64,000 nt of DNA from JAXLQL01 sp046331625. GTDB lineage: Bacteria; Acidobacteriota; Terriglobia; Bryobacterales; Bryobacteraceae. The translations under genes were made by a program, and so were the position numbers. The notes below the pieces were generated by a model. That model had not been told where the DNA came from. It did not search any database and saw nothing but the letters and a program-made list of their open reading frames with translations. The DNA lies in the NCBI GenBank assembly GCA_046331625.1, contig JAXLQL010000002.1:620001-684000 (forward strand), read 5' to 3'. Shown in pieces: positions 50,683 to 59,576 of this stretch; within the stretch, counting starts at the first letter, position 1, and every line of letters starts with the position of its first letter.

Positions 50683-52086
50683 ATGATCTCGCGTTGGTCC
50701 GAACTCCACATCCCCACCCTCCGCGACGACCCCTCCGGCATCCCCACCGCCGGCGAACGCCTGCTGCGCCGCGCGGGCTTCCTGCGCGATGCCGGATGGC
50801 TTCCCCTAGCCGTCCGCTCCATGCGGCGCATCGAAGCGAGCATCCTCCGCGATGGTGCAATCCGCGCGCACGAAGTATCCACAGCCGCCGACCCCGAGAA
50901 CCTTCTCTGGGGTGACCTCCGCAGCTACAAACAACTTCCGCGACTCTTGTTCTCCTCGAACGGCGGAGTGCTGCATGCGGCCGAAGTCACGCTCGGAACC
51001 TCGGGGCTCTCCATACCGGCCGTCGCGGGCAACGCGGGCTGCACCATCGTCGAGGCCGGTCCCCACGAGATCCTCGAAGCAGGAGCGTACCGGGCAGCCG
51101 CCGAAGACGCGGTCTCCATTGCAGCTCCTCCTGCGGTACCCGACCCCGCTGACGACCGCACACCCGAACTCGTCTCCACGCCGGGCATGAAAACCATCGC
51201 CGATGTCGCCGCCTTCCTGGCCGTACCCGAAACATCGCTGATCAAGACGCTCGTCATGATGGCCGGCGGCGCGCCGGTGTTGGCGCTCGTTCGCGGTGAC
51301 GATGCTCTGAGCCATCGAAAACTCGAGCGCCTTCTCGCTGCCGAAGTCCGGCCTGCCGAAGCTTCCGAGATCGCCAAGCACTTCCAAGCAACAGCCGGCT
51401 CCCTCGGTCCAGTCGGTATCAAGGGCATCAACATCGTCTCCGACCTAGCACTCGAAGGCCGCCGCAACATGATCGCCGGTGCTAACCAGGATGATTTTCA
51501 TCTGCGCGGGGTCACTCCGGGCAGGCACTTCTCCTGCGAGTTTCACGATCTTCGCCAAGCCCGCGCCGGCGAGTTCACCTCGGCCGGCGACCCGCTCGAG
51601 GCGAAGCGTGGATTCGTGACCGCCGAACTCTCCATCGCTCCCGCCAAGCGGCTTCGCGTGCTCGACGATCGCGGCAAAGAAGCAGTCCCCACCGTGACCC
51701 GCCTCACCATCTGGACCGATCGCATCCTGCGCGCCGCCGCCGAACTCGGCAATGACAAAGACGGGCTGATCCTGACCGCCCCAGTAGCGCCATTCGATGT
51801 CGTGGTGACCCCTGTGAACGTGACCGACCCGGCTCTAGCGCACGCGGCCGGCTCGATCGCGCAGAACTGCTCTGATGCCGGTTTGGCTGTTCTCCTCGAT
51901 GATCGAGACGAGCGCCCCGGCGTCAAGTTCAAAGACGCCGATCTCATCGGCGTGCCCGTGCGGATCAACATCGGCAAGAAGGTGAGCGAAGGCAAAGTGG
52001 AAGTCGTGAACAGGCGCACTCGTGAGATGACTGGCGCGCCACGCGTCGAAGCAGCCGAGATCGCGGCAAGGATCGTCAACGCGTGA
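50683..52086 (+). CDS. Prolyl-tRNA synthetase-derived protein without catalytic motifs
   Basis: 467 residues, against about 570 in bacterial ProRS. Residues 1-60 align with the ProRS N-terminus and 80-90 (RSYKQLPRLLF) with the SYKQLP segment, but about 130 residues around class II motif 2 (F-R-x-E), including the conserved proline-binding blocks, are missing. Residues 160-295 are the YbaK-like editing (INS) domain with SLIKTLVMM (Lys188 at the editing-site position) and SLGPV. At 335-352 the motif 3 equivalent has lost its glycines (GIGVTR replaced by LTIWTDR). Residues 365-467 keep the anticodon-binding domain (LLDDRDERPGVKFKDADLIGVP). It cannot charge tRNA in the known way, but could still deacylate or bind tRNA-Pro. 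The true proS must lie elsewhere. Confidence 0.85.
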   Translation: MISRWSELHIPTLRDDPSGIPTAGERLLRRAGFLRDAGWLPLAVRSMRRIEASILRDGAIRAHEVSTAADPENLLWGDLRSYKQLPRLLFSSNGGVLHAAEVTLGTSGLSIPAVAGNAGCTIVEAGPHEILEAGAYRAAAEDAVSIAAPPAVPDPADDRTPELVSTPGMKTIADVAAFLAVPETSLIKTLVMMAGGAPVLALVRGDDALSHRKLERLLAAEVRPAEASEIAKHFQATAGSLGPVGIKGINIVSDLALEGRRNMIAGANQDDFHLRGVTPGRHFSCEFHDLRQARAGEFTSAGDPLEAKRGFVTAELSIAPAKRLRVLDDRGKEAVPTVTRLTIWTDRILRAAAELGNDKDGLILTAPVAPFDVVVTPVNVTDPALAHAAGSIAQNCSDAGLAVLLDDRDERPGVKFKDADLIGVPVRINIGKKVSEGKVEVVNRRTREMTGAPRVEAAEIAARIVNA

Positions 52087-53189
52087 CCGATTGGAAGGCG
52101 ATCCGCGCCGAGGTCCCCGCGCTCGCCAAGTGCGTGTATCTCAACACCGCCACCTACGGGCAAACGCCACGATGCGCGGTGCAGGCGATCGATCGCCACT
52201 TGGCCCATCGCGACGAAAAGGCGTGCGCGGATTTCCTCTCGTGGTTCGACGATGCCGACGGCGTCCGCGCGGACCTCGGCCGCCTCGTCAGGTGCAGCGC
52301 CGAAGACATCGCATTCCTCCCCACCGCCGCTTCCGCGCTCTCGCTCCTGATCGGTGGCATTGACTGGCAACGCGGCGAACGCGTGGTGACCCTCGCCGGC
52401 GAGTTCCCCAACAATCTCTACTATCCGGCCATGCTGGGCGAACGCGGCGTGGAGTTCGTGGAGACGCCCTGGAGCGGATTCCTCGACGCCCTCACGCCCG
52501 GCACCCGCCTCGCTGCCATCAGTTCCGCGAACTACAGCACTGGTTTTCTTCCGCCAATCGAAACCGTCGCTCGGGAATGCGAACGCCGCGGGATCCTCTT
52601 CTACCTCGACGGCACGCAAAGCGTGGGCGCGCTCCGCATGGACCTGAAAATGTTTGAAACATCCATGATGGCTGTGGATTGCTACAAGTGGATGCTCACT
52701 CCGAACGGGATCTCGTTCGTCTACGTCCATCCCCGCGTGCGCCAGTGGCTCGCTCCGAACGTCATCGGATGGCGCAGTCACGAGGAATGGCGTTCGGTCG
52801 ACCGGCTCCATCACGGCATTCCGCGGCTCTCTCCCAAAGCCGAACGCTATGAAGGCGGCATGCTCCCGTTCCCGCAAATCTACGCCGCCGGCGCAATCGC
52901 TCGATGGATGCTCGAGATCGGCCCCGCGGAGATCGAACAGCGCGTGCTCGGCCTGGCTGCGCAACTGTGCACGGCGTTGCGAGGCTTGGGCGCCGAAGTG
53001 CTCCACGAGGGCACGCCGATCGTCGCCGCGCGATTCGAAGGCCGCGATGCGTCGCCGCTCGCTCGCAAACTCGGCGCCCGCGGAGTCCTCGTTTCGGCCC
53101 GGCACGGCAACTTGCGCGTCTCGGTACACTTCTACAACGACGAAACGGATCTTGACCGTTTTGTTTCCACTCTGCGCGCAATACTGTAA
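52083..53189 (+). CDS. Class V aminotransferase family protein
   Basis: 368 residues from GTG 52083, overlapping the previous stop by 4 nt. The PLP fold type I pattern is present: YLNTATYGQTP at the start (as in Y-L-x-x-A), FYLDGTQSVGAL near residue 173 with the Asp that binds the pyridine nitrogen, and VDCYKWMLTPNG near 200 with the Schiff-base Lys. The family includes cysteine desulfurases and isopenicillin-N-epimerase-like enzymes. No desulfurase Cys loop near residue 330 is seen, so an aminotransferase/lyase/epimerase role is likely. Operon with the ProRS-like gene and an SDR. Confidence 0.87.
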   Translation: MTDWKAIRAEVPALAKCVYLNTATYGQTPRCAVQAIDRHLAHRDEKACADFLSWFDDADGVRADLGRLVRCSAEDIAFLPTAASALSLLIGGIDWQRGERVVTLAGEFPNNLYYPAMLGERGVEFVETPWSGFLDALTPGTRLAAISSANYSTGFLPPIETVARECERRGILFYLDGTQSVGALRMDLKMFETSMMAVDCYKWMLTPNGISFVYVHPRVRQWLAPNVIGWRSHEEWRSVDRLHHGIPRLSPKAERYEGGMLPFPQIYAAGAIARWMLEIGPAEIEQRVLGLAAQLCTALRGLGAEVLHEGTPIVAARFEGRDASPLARKLGARGVLVSARHGNLRVSVHFYNDETDLDRFVSTLRAIL

Positions 53190-53191
53190 GA

Positions 53192-53959
53192 ATGGCCGGA
53201 CTCCTGGAAGCCAAAACCGCCCTCGTCACTGGCGCGAGCAAGGGCGTGGGCAAAGGAATCGCTCTCGAATTGGCGCGCCAAGGCTGCGACGTCATCGTCA
53301 ACTACAACTCCGATGCCGCGGGCGCCGAGCAGGTGGCTCGCGAGATCCAAGCAATGGGCCGCCGAGCCGAGATCATGCAGGCCAACGTCGGTGTCGCCGA
53401 AGACGTAACCACGATGTTCGAAGAGGCCTCGGAATGGGCCCCGCGGCTCGACATCCTCGTCAACAACGCCGGCGTTCAAACCTGGAAAAAGCTCCTCGAT
53501 CTGGAAGAGCACGAATGGGATCGCGTCATCGACACCAATCTCAAAGGCTGCTTCCTCTGCACGCAGCAGGCCGCGCGCAGGATGCAGACACACGGCGGCG
53601 CGGTGATCAACATCGGTTCCGGCTGCAACAAGATCGCGTTCCCCAACCTCGTCGACTACACGGCGAGCAAAGGAGGCATCGAGCAGTTCACCAAAGTCGC
53701 GGCATGCGAACTCGGCCGTTACGGGATCCGCGTCAACTGCGTCGCGCCCGGCGCCGTCGAAATCGAGCGCACCAAGCTCGAAGCTGGAGACTACGCGGGC
53801 ACGTGGGCGAAGGTGACTCCGCTCGGTCGCGTGGGCGTTCCCGCTGACGTGGCGCAGGCCGTCGTGTTCTTCGCAAGCCCGATGGCGAGCTTCATCACGG
53901 GACAAACCCTCTGGGTCGACGGCGGCTTGTTCTCGAAACCGCATTGGCCGTACGAGTAG
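53192..53959 (+). CDS. SDR family oxidoreductase, glucose 1-dehydrogenase-like
   Basis: 255 residues, 2 nt after the aminotransferase gene. The classical SDR signature is complete: T-G-A-S-K-G-V-G-K-G near residue 13, N-N-A-G near 91, Ser in NIGSGCN near 142 and Y-T-A-S-K near 155-159, with VNCVAPGAVE and a terminal WVDGG. It is NAD(P)-dependent; the substrate, a sugar or keto/hydroxy compound, is not predictable. It may act with the aminotransferase on a common intermediate. Confidence 0.9.
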   Translation: MAGLLEAKTALVTGASKGVGKGIALELARQGCDVIVNYNSDAAGAEQVAREIQAMGRRAEIMQANVGVAEDVTTMFEEASEWAPRLDILVNNAGVQTWKKLLDLEEHEWDRVIDTNLKGCFLCTQQAARRMQTHGGAVINIGSGCNKIAFPNLVDYTASKGGIEQFTKVAACELGRYGIRVNCVAPGAVEIERTKLEAGDYAGTWAKVTPLGRVGVPADVAQAVVFFASPMASFITGQTLWVDGGLFSKPHWPYE

Positions 53960-53993
53960 CGCGCGCAAGCGTTGTGGTCCAATAGTGGATTCT

Positions 53994-54413
53994 GTGAAAC
54001 GCGCTCTTCTTTGGATCGGTTCCGTTGCCGCGGCATTTCTCGGCGGATGGGTTCCGGGATACATGAAGTCCCGCGACCTCGAGCAGCAGGTCGTGCAGGT
54101 GCGCGAAGCCGGCGAGAAACGCAACGCCGCGCTCGAAGCCGAGTCGCGCCGCTTGCGCTTGCTCGCGCAGTTCGGCACGCTGATGGTGGACATTCAGAAA
54201 GCCAACTTCGGCGATGCACGCGATCATGCCGCGAAAGCGTTTGACACGATGCGAACCGCCGCCAGCGCCGAGGCTGACGCAACCAAGAAGCAGAGGCTCG
54301 AAGCACTCGCCCCCAAGCGCGATCAACTCATTGCCGAACTCACCGCGCTGAATCCCGCGGCGCTCGGAACTGCGCAAGCGATCTATTCAGAGGTCGAAGC
54401 AGCATCGCGATGA
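53994..54413 (+). CDS. Membrane-anchored coiled-coil protein
   Basis: 139 residues from GTG 53994; another GTG at 53985 is in frame. One N-terminal membrane anchor (residues 4-20) is followed by a heptad-rich, Arg/Glu/Ala-rich helix (about 25-100) and a short tail. No family recognised. Its stop overlaps the PhoD-like start (ATGA). Confidence 0.6.
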   Translation: MKRALLWIGSVAAAFLGGWVPGYMKSRDLEQQVVQVREAGEKRNAALEAESRRLRLLAQFGTLMVDIQKANFGDARDHAAKAFDTMRTAASAEADATKKQRLEALAPKRDQLIAELTALNPAALGTAQAIYSEVEAASR

Positions 54414-55978
54414 CGAGGCGAGACTTCGTAGGCGCCGCACTCTCAGTCGCGGCAAACTCCAATTGGAGCCCGGGGCGCGTGCGCCACATTCTTCCCTCGG
54501 CCAATCACGAGCGCATCCGCGTCAAGGTGTCGTTCACCGAACCTCTCGTGAAAGCGCCATCGCTCCGCGCCGGAAGCCGCATCGCCGCGGGCATGAAGAC
54601 CGATTCCGCCGGAGCCTTCTGGGCCTTTGACCTCGCAGGTCTCGCACCAGCCGCCACACATCCACTCCAGCTCCTCGATGCGCGCGGCAAAGCGCTCTGC
54701 GATCCATGGCCGTTGCGCACGCTCCCCCACCCGGACTCCACCGTCGACCGCTTCCGCCTCTTCATCTACACGTGCGCCGGCGGCCACGACGCGGTTCGCA
54801 TCCCCGATTCCGACAAGCCCTACTGGGTGAGTCTCGCCAATCGCCGCAAGCTTCTCGCCACCGGACTCGCCACCAACCCCGACGCCATCATCGCCAACGG
54901 CGACCACGTTTACTGGGACCAGCGCTTCGCCCGTGGCGCCATGACCACCGCTGCGTCTCCCCTCGTGCGCCAAGTGATGGGCGGCGATTTCGAGCGCGAC
55001 CTACCGGTGATCGGCACGCCCAACGAATCGCGATTGCTCCGCGCAGTCACGCCCCAGATCGCCGATCTCTACGGCACGATGTTTCGCTCAGTGCCCACGT
55101 TCTTCGTCCAAGACGATCATGACTACTTCGAGAACGACGAAGCGATCGATGCGGGGATCTCGTTTCCTCCAGACGATTTCATGACGCGTTTGGCGCGCAC
55201 TACGCAGCATCTCTTCTATCCAGAGCTTCTGCCAGATAGCAGCCGCCCCCTCGGCTTGCCCGGCTCCGCCGCCGATGATCGCGCCGCGGGACTCGGCGAG
55301 TGCTACGGCACGCTCCGCTTCGGGCGCATGGCCGAGATTCTCCTGTATGACTGCCGCCGCTATCTCACGCTGAAAGGTCCGCACGCAGTCTTCGTGCCTG
55401 AGAACGTGGAAGTGTGGCTCGTGCGGCGGATGAAGGAGTCGCCTGCCGAGCACGTAGTAAATGTGCCATCGACGCCGATTGGTTGGTCCGCGGGCAAGTG
55501 GGGGGAGTGGTACCCGGACCTGCTCCTCGACGATGGCCGCATCGGCGTCTCGAAACCGAAATACTTCTGGCAAACCGGATGGAAGCTGCAGCACGATCGT
55601 CTATTGACGGCCGCATCCGCCATGCGCCGCATTCCGCTCTTCATCAGCGGCGATCTCCACGCCATCGCGCATGGCGCGATTCACGCCAACGGCAAGCACG
55701 ACCTTCGCTCGAATCCGGTACACACCGTTCTCTCCGGACCGATCAGCACCGGCCCGCGTGGGTGGCCTTCATCCGCGCGAGGAACGCCACCGCAAGTCGC
55801 CAACGGAATCGAGATCGACGAAGACCTGAAGCCCATCGAGAACAACGGATTCACCATCGCCGACTTCTTTGCAGACCGGATCGAGTTCAAACAATATCGC
55901 TGGAAGATGGATCAGCCCGAAACCGCGCTCGACAACCTGAAGCCGTTCCACCAGTTCACCCTCCGCCGCGCGGTTTGA
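54410..55978 (+). CDS. PhoD-like metallophosphatase
   Basis: 522 residues. It begins MTRRDFVGAALSVAA, a Tat-type signal. After a beta domain (about 30-110) the PhoD-type metal motifs appear: NGDHVYWDQ near residue 165, FFVQDDHDYFEND near 233 and SGDLHAIAHGA near 410. These fit the Fe/Ca phosphodiesterase-phosphomonoesterase family of secreted alkaline phosphatase D proteins. It is convergent with the sulfatase gene, the stop codons being one base apart. Confidence 0.85.
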   Translation: MTRRDFVGAALSVAANSNWSPGRVRHILPSANHERIRVKVSFTEPLVKAPSLRAGSRIAAGMKTDSAGAFWAFDLAGLAPAATHPLQLLDARGKALCDPWPLRTLPHPDSTVDRFRLFIYTCAGGHDAVRIPDSDKPYWVSLANRRKLLATGLATNPDAIIANGDHVYWDQRFARGAMTTAASPLVRQVMGGDFERDLPVIGTPNESRLLRAVTPQIADLYGTMFRSVPTFFVQDDHDYFENDEAIDAGISFPPDDFMTRLARTTQHLFYPELLPDSSRPLGLPGSAADDRAAGLGECYGTLRFGRMAEILLYDCRRYLTLKGPHAVFVPENVEVWLVRRMKESPAEHVVNVPSTPIGWSAGKWGEWYPDLLLDDGRIGVSKPKYFWQTGWKLQHDRLLTAASAMRRIPLFISGDLHAIAHGAIHANGKHDLRSNPVHTVLSGPISTGPRGWPSSARGTPPQVANGIEIDEDLKPIENNGFTIADFFADRIEFKQYRWKMDQPETALDNLKPFHQFTLRRAV

Positions 55979-55979
55979 C

Positions 55980-57329
55980 TCACTGCCTCACCGGATACTC
56001 CGGCGAGTCCACGCGACACGTTTTCAAATACGCCGTCATCCGAGCCACCATTTCCGGATTCGACCCCGCCACATCCCGCGACTCCGAAATGTCAGCGCCC
56101 AGATCATACAGCTCCAACGGACCAGACAACCCATGCCGCACGCCTTTCCACCGCCCGACGCGCACCGCCTGATGGATTCCCTTGCTCTCGTAGCTCTCCC
56201 AGTACATCGGATGCTGCCGCGCAGTTGCCTTGCCGAGCAGCGCCGGCGCCACCGAGATGCCATCGATATTGCGTGGAGCGTTACGCGAGCCCGCCAACTC
56301 CGCCAGCGTCGGCATCATGTCGCAGAAGTACCAGGGATAGTTGCTGACGGCCCCGGCTTTCACCTTGCCCGGCCATCGCACCACCATCGGAACGCGATGC
56401 CCACCCTCGTAGATCGAACCCTTCCGCTCTCGCAGCGGACCATTCGTCTTGAACGGACCATCGTCGTAGATTCCGCCGTTGTCGCTCGTGACGAACACCA
56501 CCGTATTGTCCGCGAGCCCTGTCTCGTCGAGCTTCGCCAGGATTCGCCCCACGTAGCTGTCGAACCGTGTCACCATCGCTGCGTAGTGCTTCGCCTCTTC
56601 CGGCCATGACGCGTTGGCGTACGCACCGAGTTCCGGCGCTTCGATCTTCGCGTGCGGAACCGTCGGAGTGAAGAACAGGAAGAAGGGCTCGTAGCGATGG
56701 CGATCGATGAAGTAGAGCGCTTCGCGCGCGAACAGATCGGATGCGTACTCGCGCCGCTGTCCGTTGCGATTCCCTTTCAGCACTTCCTTGGTCTTGTTGC
56801 GCCACAAATATTGCGCAAAATGTTCGTGCGCGTGCTGCTGATTGAGAAATCCGAACCACTCGTCGAAGCCGTGATCGTTCGGAAGGCCAGTGGTTCCCGG
56901 CTCACCCAGTCCCCATTTGCCGAAAATCGCGGTGGCATAACTGCGCTCGTCGTCAAAGGCATCGCGCCATTCCGGACCCTTCAAGATCTCCGCGATCGTC
57001 ACGTCGTCGGCCTTCAACGCCACGCGTCCGCCCGTTCGCAGCGAAGCGTTCGAGCGCACCGTGGTGTGGCCCGTGTGCTGTCCGGTCATCAGCACGCTGC
57101 GCGAAGGAGCGCAAACCGTCGCACCGGCGTAGCAGTCAGTGAACCGCGTCCCCTGCTGCGCCAGACGATCGATGTTCGGCGTGCGGATCATCTTTTGCCC
57201 ATAACAGCCGAGATCGTAGACGCCCATGTCGTCGGCCATGATGAAGACGAAGTTCGGCTGCGCCGCGCGCTCGCGTTGTCCGAGCGCGGTCTGCGCCAGC
57301 GCGGATCCGATCAACGCGCGCCGCGTCAT
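55980..57329 (-). CDS. Sulfatase (type I, formylglycine-dependent)
   Basis: 449 residues from ATG 57329, overlapping the previous stop by 4 nt. A Tat-type start MTRRALIGSALAQTAL is followed by the opening PNFVFIMADDMG, and the active site C-A-P-S-R-S-V-L-M-T-G near residue 82, the C-x-P-S-R form modified by formylglycine-generating enzyme. Later blocks GKWGLGEPG, VFVTSDNGG and RWPGKVKAG complete the family. The substrate is a sulfated carbohydrate or ester. It closes a reverse-strand carbohydrate-processing cluster. Confidence 0.94.
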   Translation of the reverse strand: MTRRALIGSALAQTALGQRERAAQPNFVFIMADDMGVYDLGCYGQKMIRTPNIDRLAQQGTRFTDCYAGATVCAPSRSVLMTGQHTGHTTVRSNASLRTGGRVALKADDVTIAEILKGPEWRDAFDDERSYATAIFGKWGLGEPGTTGLPNDHGFDEWFGFLNQQHAHEHFAQYLWRNKTKEVLKGNRNGQRREYASDLFAREALYFIDRHRYEPFFLFFTPTVPHAKIEAPELGAYANASWPEEAKHYAAMVTRFDSYVGRILAKLDETGLADNTVVFVTSDNGGIYDDGPFKTNGPLRERKGSIYEGGHRVPMVVRWPGKVKAGAVSNYPWYFCDMMPTLAELAGSRNAPRNIDGISVAPALLGKATARQHPMYWESYESKGIHQAVRVGRWKGVRHGLSGPLELYDLGADISESRDVAGSNPEMVARMTAYLKTCRVDSPEYPVRQ

Positions 57330-58393
57330 GGACGCAGAACTTTCTCGAGCAGCGGATATGCCTTTTCGCCGTTCCATCGGTGTCCTCCATCGAACGAGTC
57401 GACCATCAGTTCGCTCTCCGCGCCGAATGCGGCCCAGGCGCGTTTCATGCGCGCAAGCGATGGTTCAATCCAATCCTTCACCATCAAGCCGTCGCGTTGA
57501 CCCACTTCCCACAAGCACGGCCGCGGCGCGATCAGTGATGCGATCTCGGGAACATCACCGTAACGCAACAACCCTGGGATCACTTGCGCCCCGCACGAGT
57601 AGCGGGCACGCACGCGCTCCTGCATCACGTTGAGCGCACCGGAAGCGACCGCAACCTTAACGCGCGGCGAAACCGCCGAGGTCAGCATCGTCATGCGCCC
57701 GCCGAGTGAAAGTCCCACGCAGCCGAGCCGCTCTGGATCCACTTCAGCGCACGATGCCAGAAGTTCCAGCGCCCACAATGCGTCGCGCAGATTCTCGCTC
57801 ATGAGCACTTTTCCGAACAACTGCAGCCGCACGAAAGTCACCGCGCACGGATCTTCTCGCCCATACGCAGCGCGATCGCCGAGCCGCTCTCCGAACGGCG
57901 TGAAGCACGGTGCAGCCACCACGTATCCGCGCCGCGCCAGCTCGCGCCCGTAGTCATAACGAGCGGACGCGATGTCTTTCTGCCGCGCAGGCGTGTGGTC
58001 GAGTCCGGCTACAGCATCGTGTCCGAACGGACCGTGCCCATGCAGCGCGAGCACGGCAGGCCGCTTGCCCGGCTGCTTCGGCAAAAGCAGATGCACCGGC
58101 AAGTCAGGAAAGCCGGAAGCACGCAGCACCAGTTCTTCGCGTCGATGATCGGCGAACTCGTACGAGCGCTGGCGAACCGTCTCCCAACTGCGCGGAGGCG
58201 CGTAGTCTCCGAGAGATGCATCCAGCCGCGCACGGAACTCGTGCTGCCAAGTGCGCGCTTGCTCGGCGGAACCGCCACGAAACGCGAGCGCCAGCGGCGG
58301 GTTCGCGGCTTGCCGCCGAATCTCGTCATCGATCGTCTGGCCCGCGCCGGGAACAACTCCCGCCACGAGCGCGCAGCATTCACGCCGTGTCAC
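57326..58393 (-). CDS. Alpha/beta hydrolase (acetyl-xylan-esterase/DLH-like)
   Basis: 355 residues from GTG 58393. A leader-like start (MTRRECCALVAGVVPGAGQT) is followed by HGHGPFGHD near residue 118 (oxyanion region), the nucleophile elbow GLSLGGRM near 224, an Asp in QRDGLM near 296 and a catalytic His near 332 (DGGHRWNG). The prolonged N-terminal helical part is typical of acetyl-xylan-esterase or DUF1100-like proteins of this phylum. Deacetylation of a sugar polymer would suit the cluster. Confidence 0.82.
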   Translation of the reverse strand: MTRRECCALVAGVVPGAGQTIDDEIRRQAANPPLALAFRGGSAEQARTWQHEFRARLDASLGDYAPPRSWETVRQRSYEFADHRREELVLRASGFPDLPVHLLLPKQPGKRPAVLALHGHGPFGHDAVAGLDHTPARQKDIASARYDYGRELARRGYVVAAPCFTPFGERLGDRAAYGREDPCAVTFVRLQLFGKVLMSENLRDALWALELLASCAEVDPERLGCVGLSLGGRMTMLTSAVSPRVKVAVASGALNVMQERVRARYSCGAQVIPGLLRYGDVPEIASLIAPRPCLWEVGQRDGLMVKDWIEPSLARMKRAWAAFGAESELMVDSFDGGHRWNGEKAYPLLEKVLRP

Positions 58394-58415
58394 GATCTAA
58401 CGATTTTACAGTCGT

Positions 58416-59552
58416 TCAGTTCACCGCGAGTTCGTCGAGCGAAGGCAGCTTCGGAAACTCGGCGTGCGGATCCACCTGATACCAGATCGCGACGGACGAG
58501 ATGTCGTCTCGCAACGGGAGATACTTGCGCCGATCCGCTTTCCATCCGAGCGCCTGAATCGTAACGCGAAGATCGTTCTCGAATCGCACCGGATCGGTCA
58601 AGTGCCATCGATAAAGTCCGAACCGCTGTTGCGACTGATAGAGTCCATCGGGCCGGATCACCTGGATGAGACCCGAATACGGCGTAGTGAATGGCTGATA
58701 CTGCTTCGTCTCGCGATTCTCGAAGTTGTACGAGCCACAAAAATAGTCTTCGGTTCCCGTGCCGGCAATCGTGGGGAACTGCTTGTCGCCATCGAGGTAG
58801 AACTTGATCTCGCCTTCGCCCCACCAGCCGTTGTTGCGGACTCCCCAGGCCATGTACGTACCCACGTAGTGTCCGCGACCCTTCACGCCATCCACGATCG
58901 TGTAGACCTCTTTGAACGGCAGCGGATTCGTCCGCCGGAACTGCGCGTGGAAATACGCAGCATCGCTCGGCACCGGCGCTTCCGTGTAGTCGATCTGATA
59001 GTAGACGGTCATGGGGCGGTTGTCGAGATTCTCGAGCGTGAGCCGTGCGCGCTTGCGAAACGGCATCGGCCAATAGGAATTGAACGCGCTGCCCGGATTC
59101 ACGCAGATCGCTTGCGACACCAGCGGCGCATACTTGCCCCATCCCATGGCGAAGAAGTCGCCCACCGGCACTTCCACCGATGGCGTCGATTCACCATCCC
59201 AATACATGCGCAGAATCGAGAAGCGCCAATTGCCCGTGGGAGTCATCCAGATGTGTTGGATCGCGCCCTGCGTTTGAATATCGGCGAGCGTGAACGTCTT
59301 GCCGGGCTCCACCACAACGAACGGATTCACCTTCCATCCTTGGCCGAGCTCAGACGACGCACCCGATGCCGAACCCTGCGCGGCCATCGCGCCTTTGCCT
59401 TTCTCCCCAGTGAAATTCTCAGGGCTGATGGAGAACGTCTTCGCCTTCGCCACGCGATAGATCGTGTCGAGGCTCGAGGTGAGGCCGGTGAATGCGCCGT
59501 CCTGCGCAGCGAGCGGCACGGCGAGCGCGGAGAGGAGAGCGAGAAGTTTCAT
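58416..59552 (-). CDS. DUF2961 / glycoside hydrolase family 172 protein
   Basis: 378 residues with a signal peptide ending near VPLAAQ and a ribosome-binding site GAAAGGA. It carries the family blocks G-A-I-Q-H-I-W-M-T, the LRMYWDGESTPSVEVPVGDFFA segment and YNFENRET, which are typical of DUF2961. This family was shown to be GH172, with characterised members cleaving or forming difructose dianhydride and acting on D-arabinofuranosides. Probably secreted; its exact sugar is open. Confidence 0.88.
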   Translation of the reverse strand: MKLLALLSALAVPLAAQDGAFTGLTSSLDTIYRVAKAKTFSISPENFTGEKGKGAMAAQGSASGASSELGQGWKVNPFVVVEPGKTFTLADIQTQGAIQHIWMTPTGNWRFSILRMYWDGESTPSVEVPVGDFFAMGWGKYAPLVSQAICVNPGSAFNSYWPMPFRKRARLTLENLDNRPMTVYYQIDYTEAPVPSDAAYFHAQFRRTNPLPFKEVYTIVDGVKGRGHYVGTYMAWGVRNNGWWGEGEIKFYLDGDKQFPTIAGTGTEDYFCGSYNFENRETKQYQPFTTPYSGLIQVIRPDGLYQSQQRFGLYRWHLTDPVRFENDLRVTIQALGWKADRRKYLPLRDDISSVAIWYQVDPHAEFPKLPSLDELAVN

Positions 59553-59576
59553 CGGGAAGGTCCTTTCGAGATGCGG

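Noticed and set aside
51543..53129. 528-codon reverse open frame
   Set aside because: Antisense to the ProRS-like and aminotransferase genes, which both carry clear family motifs on the forward strand.
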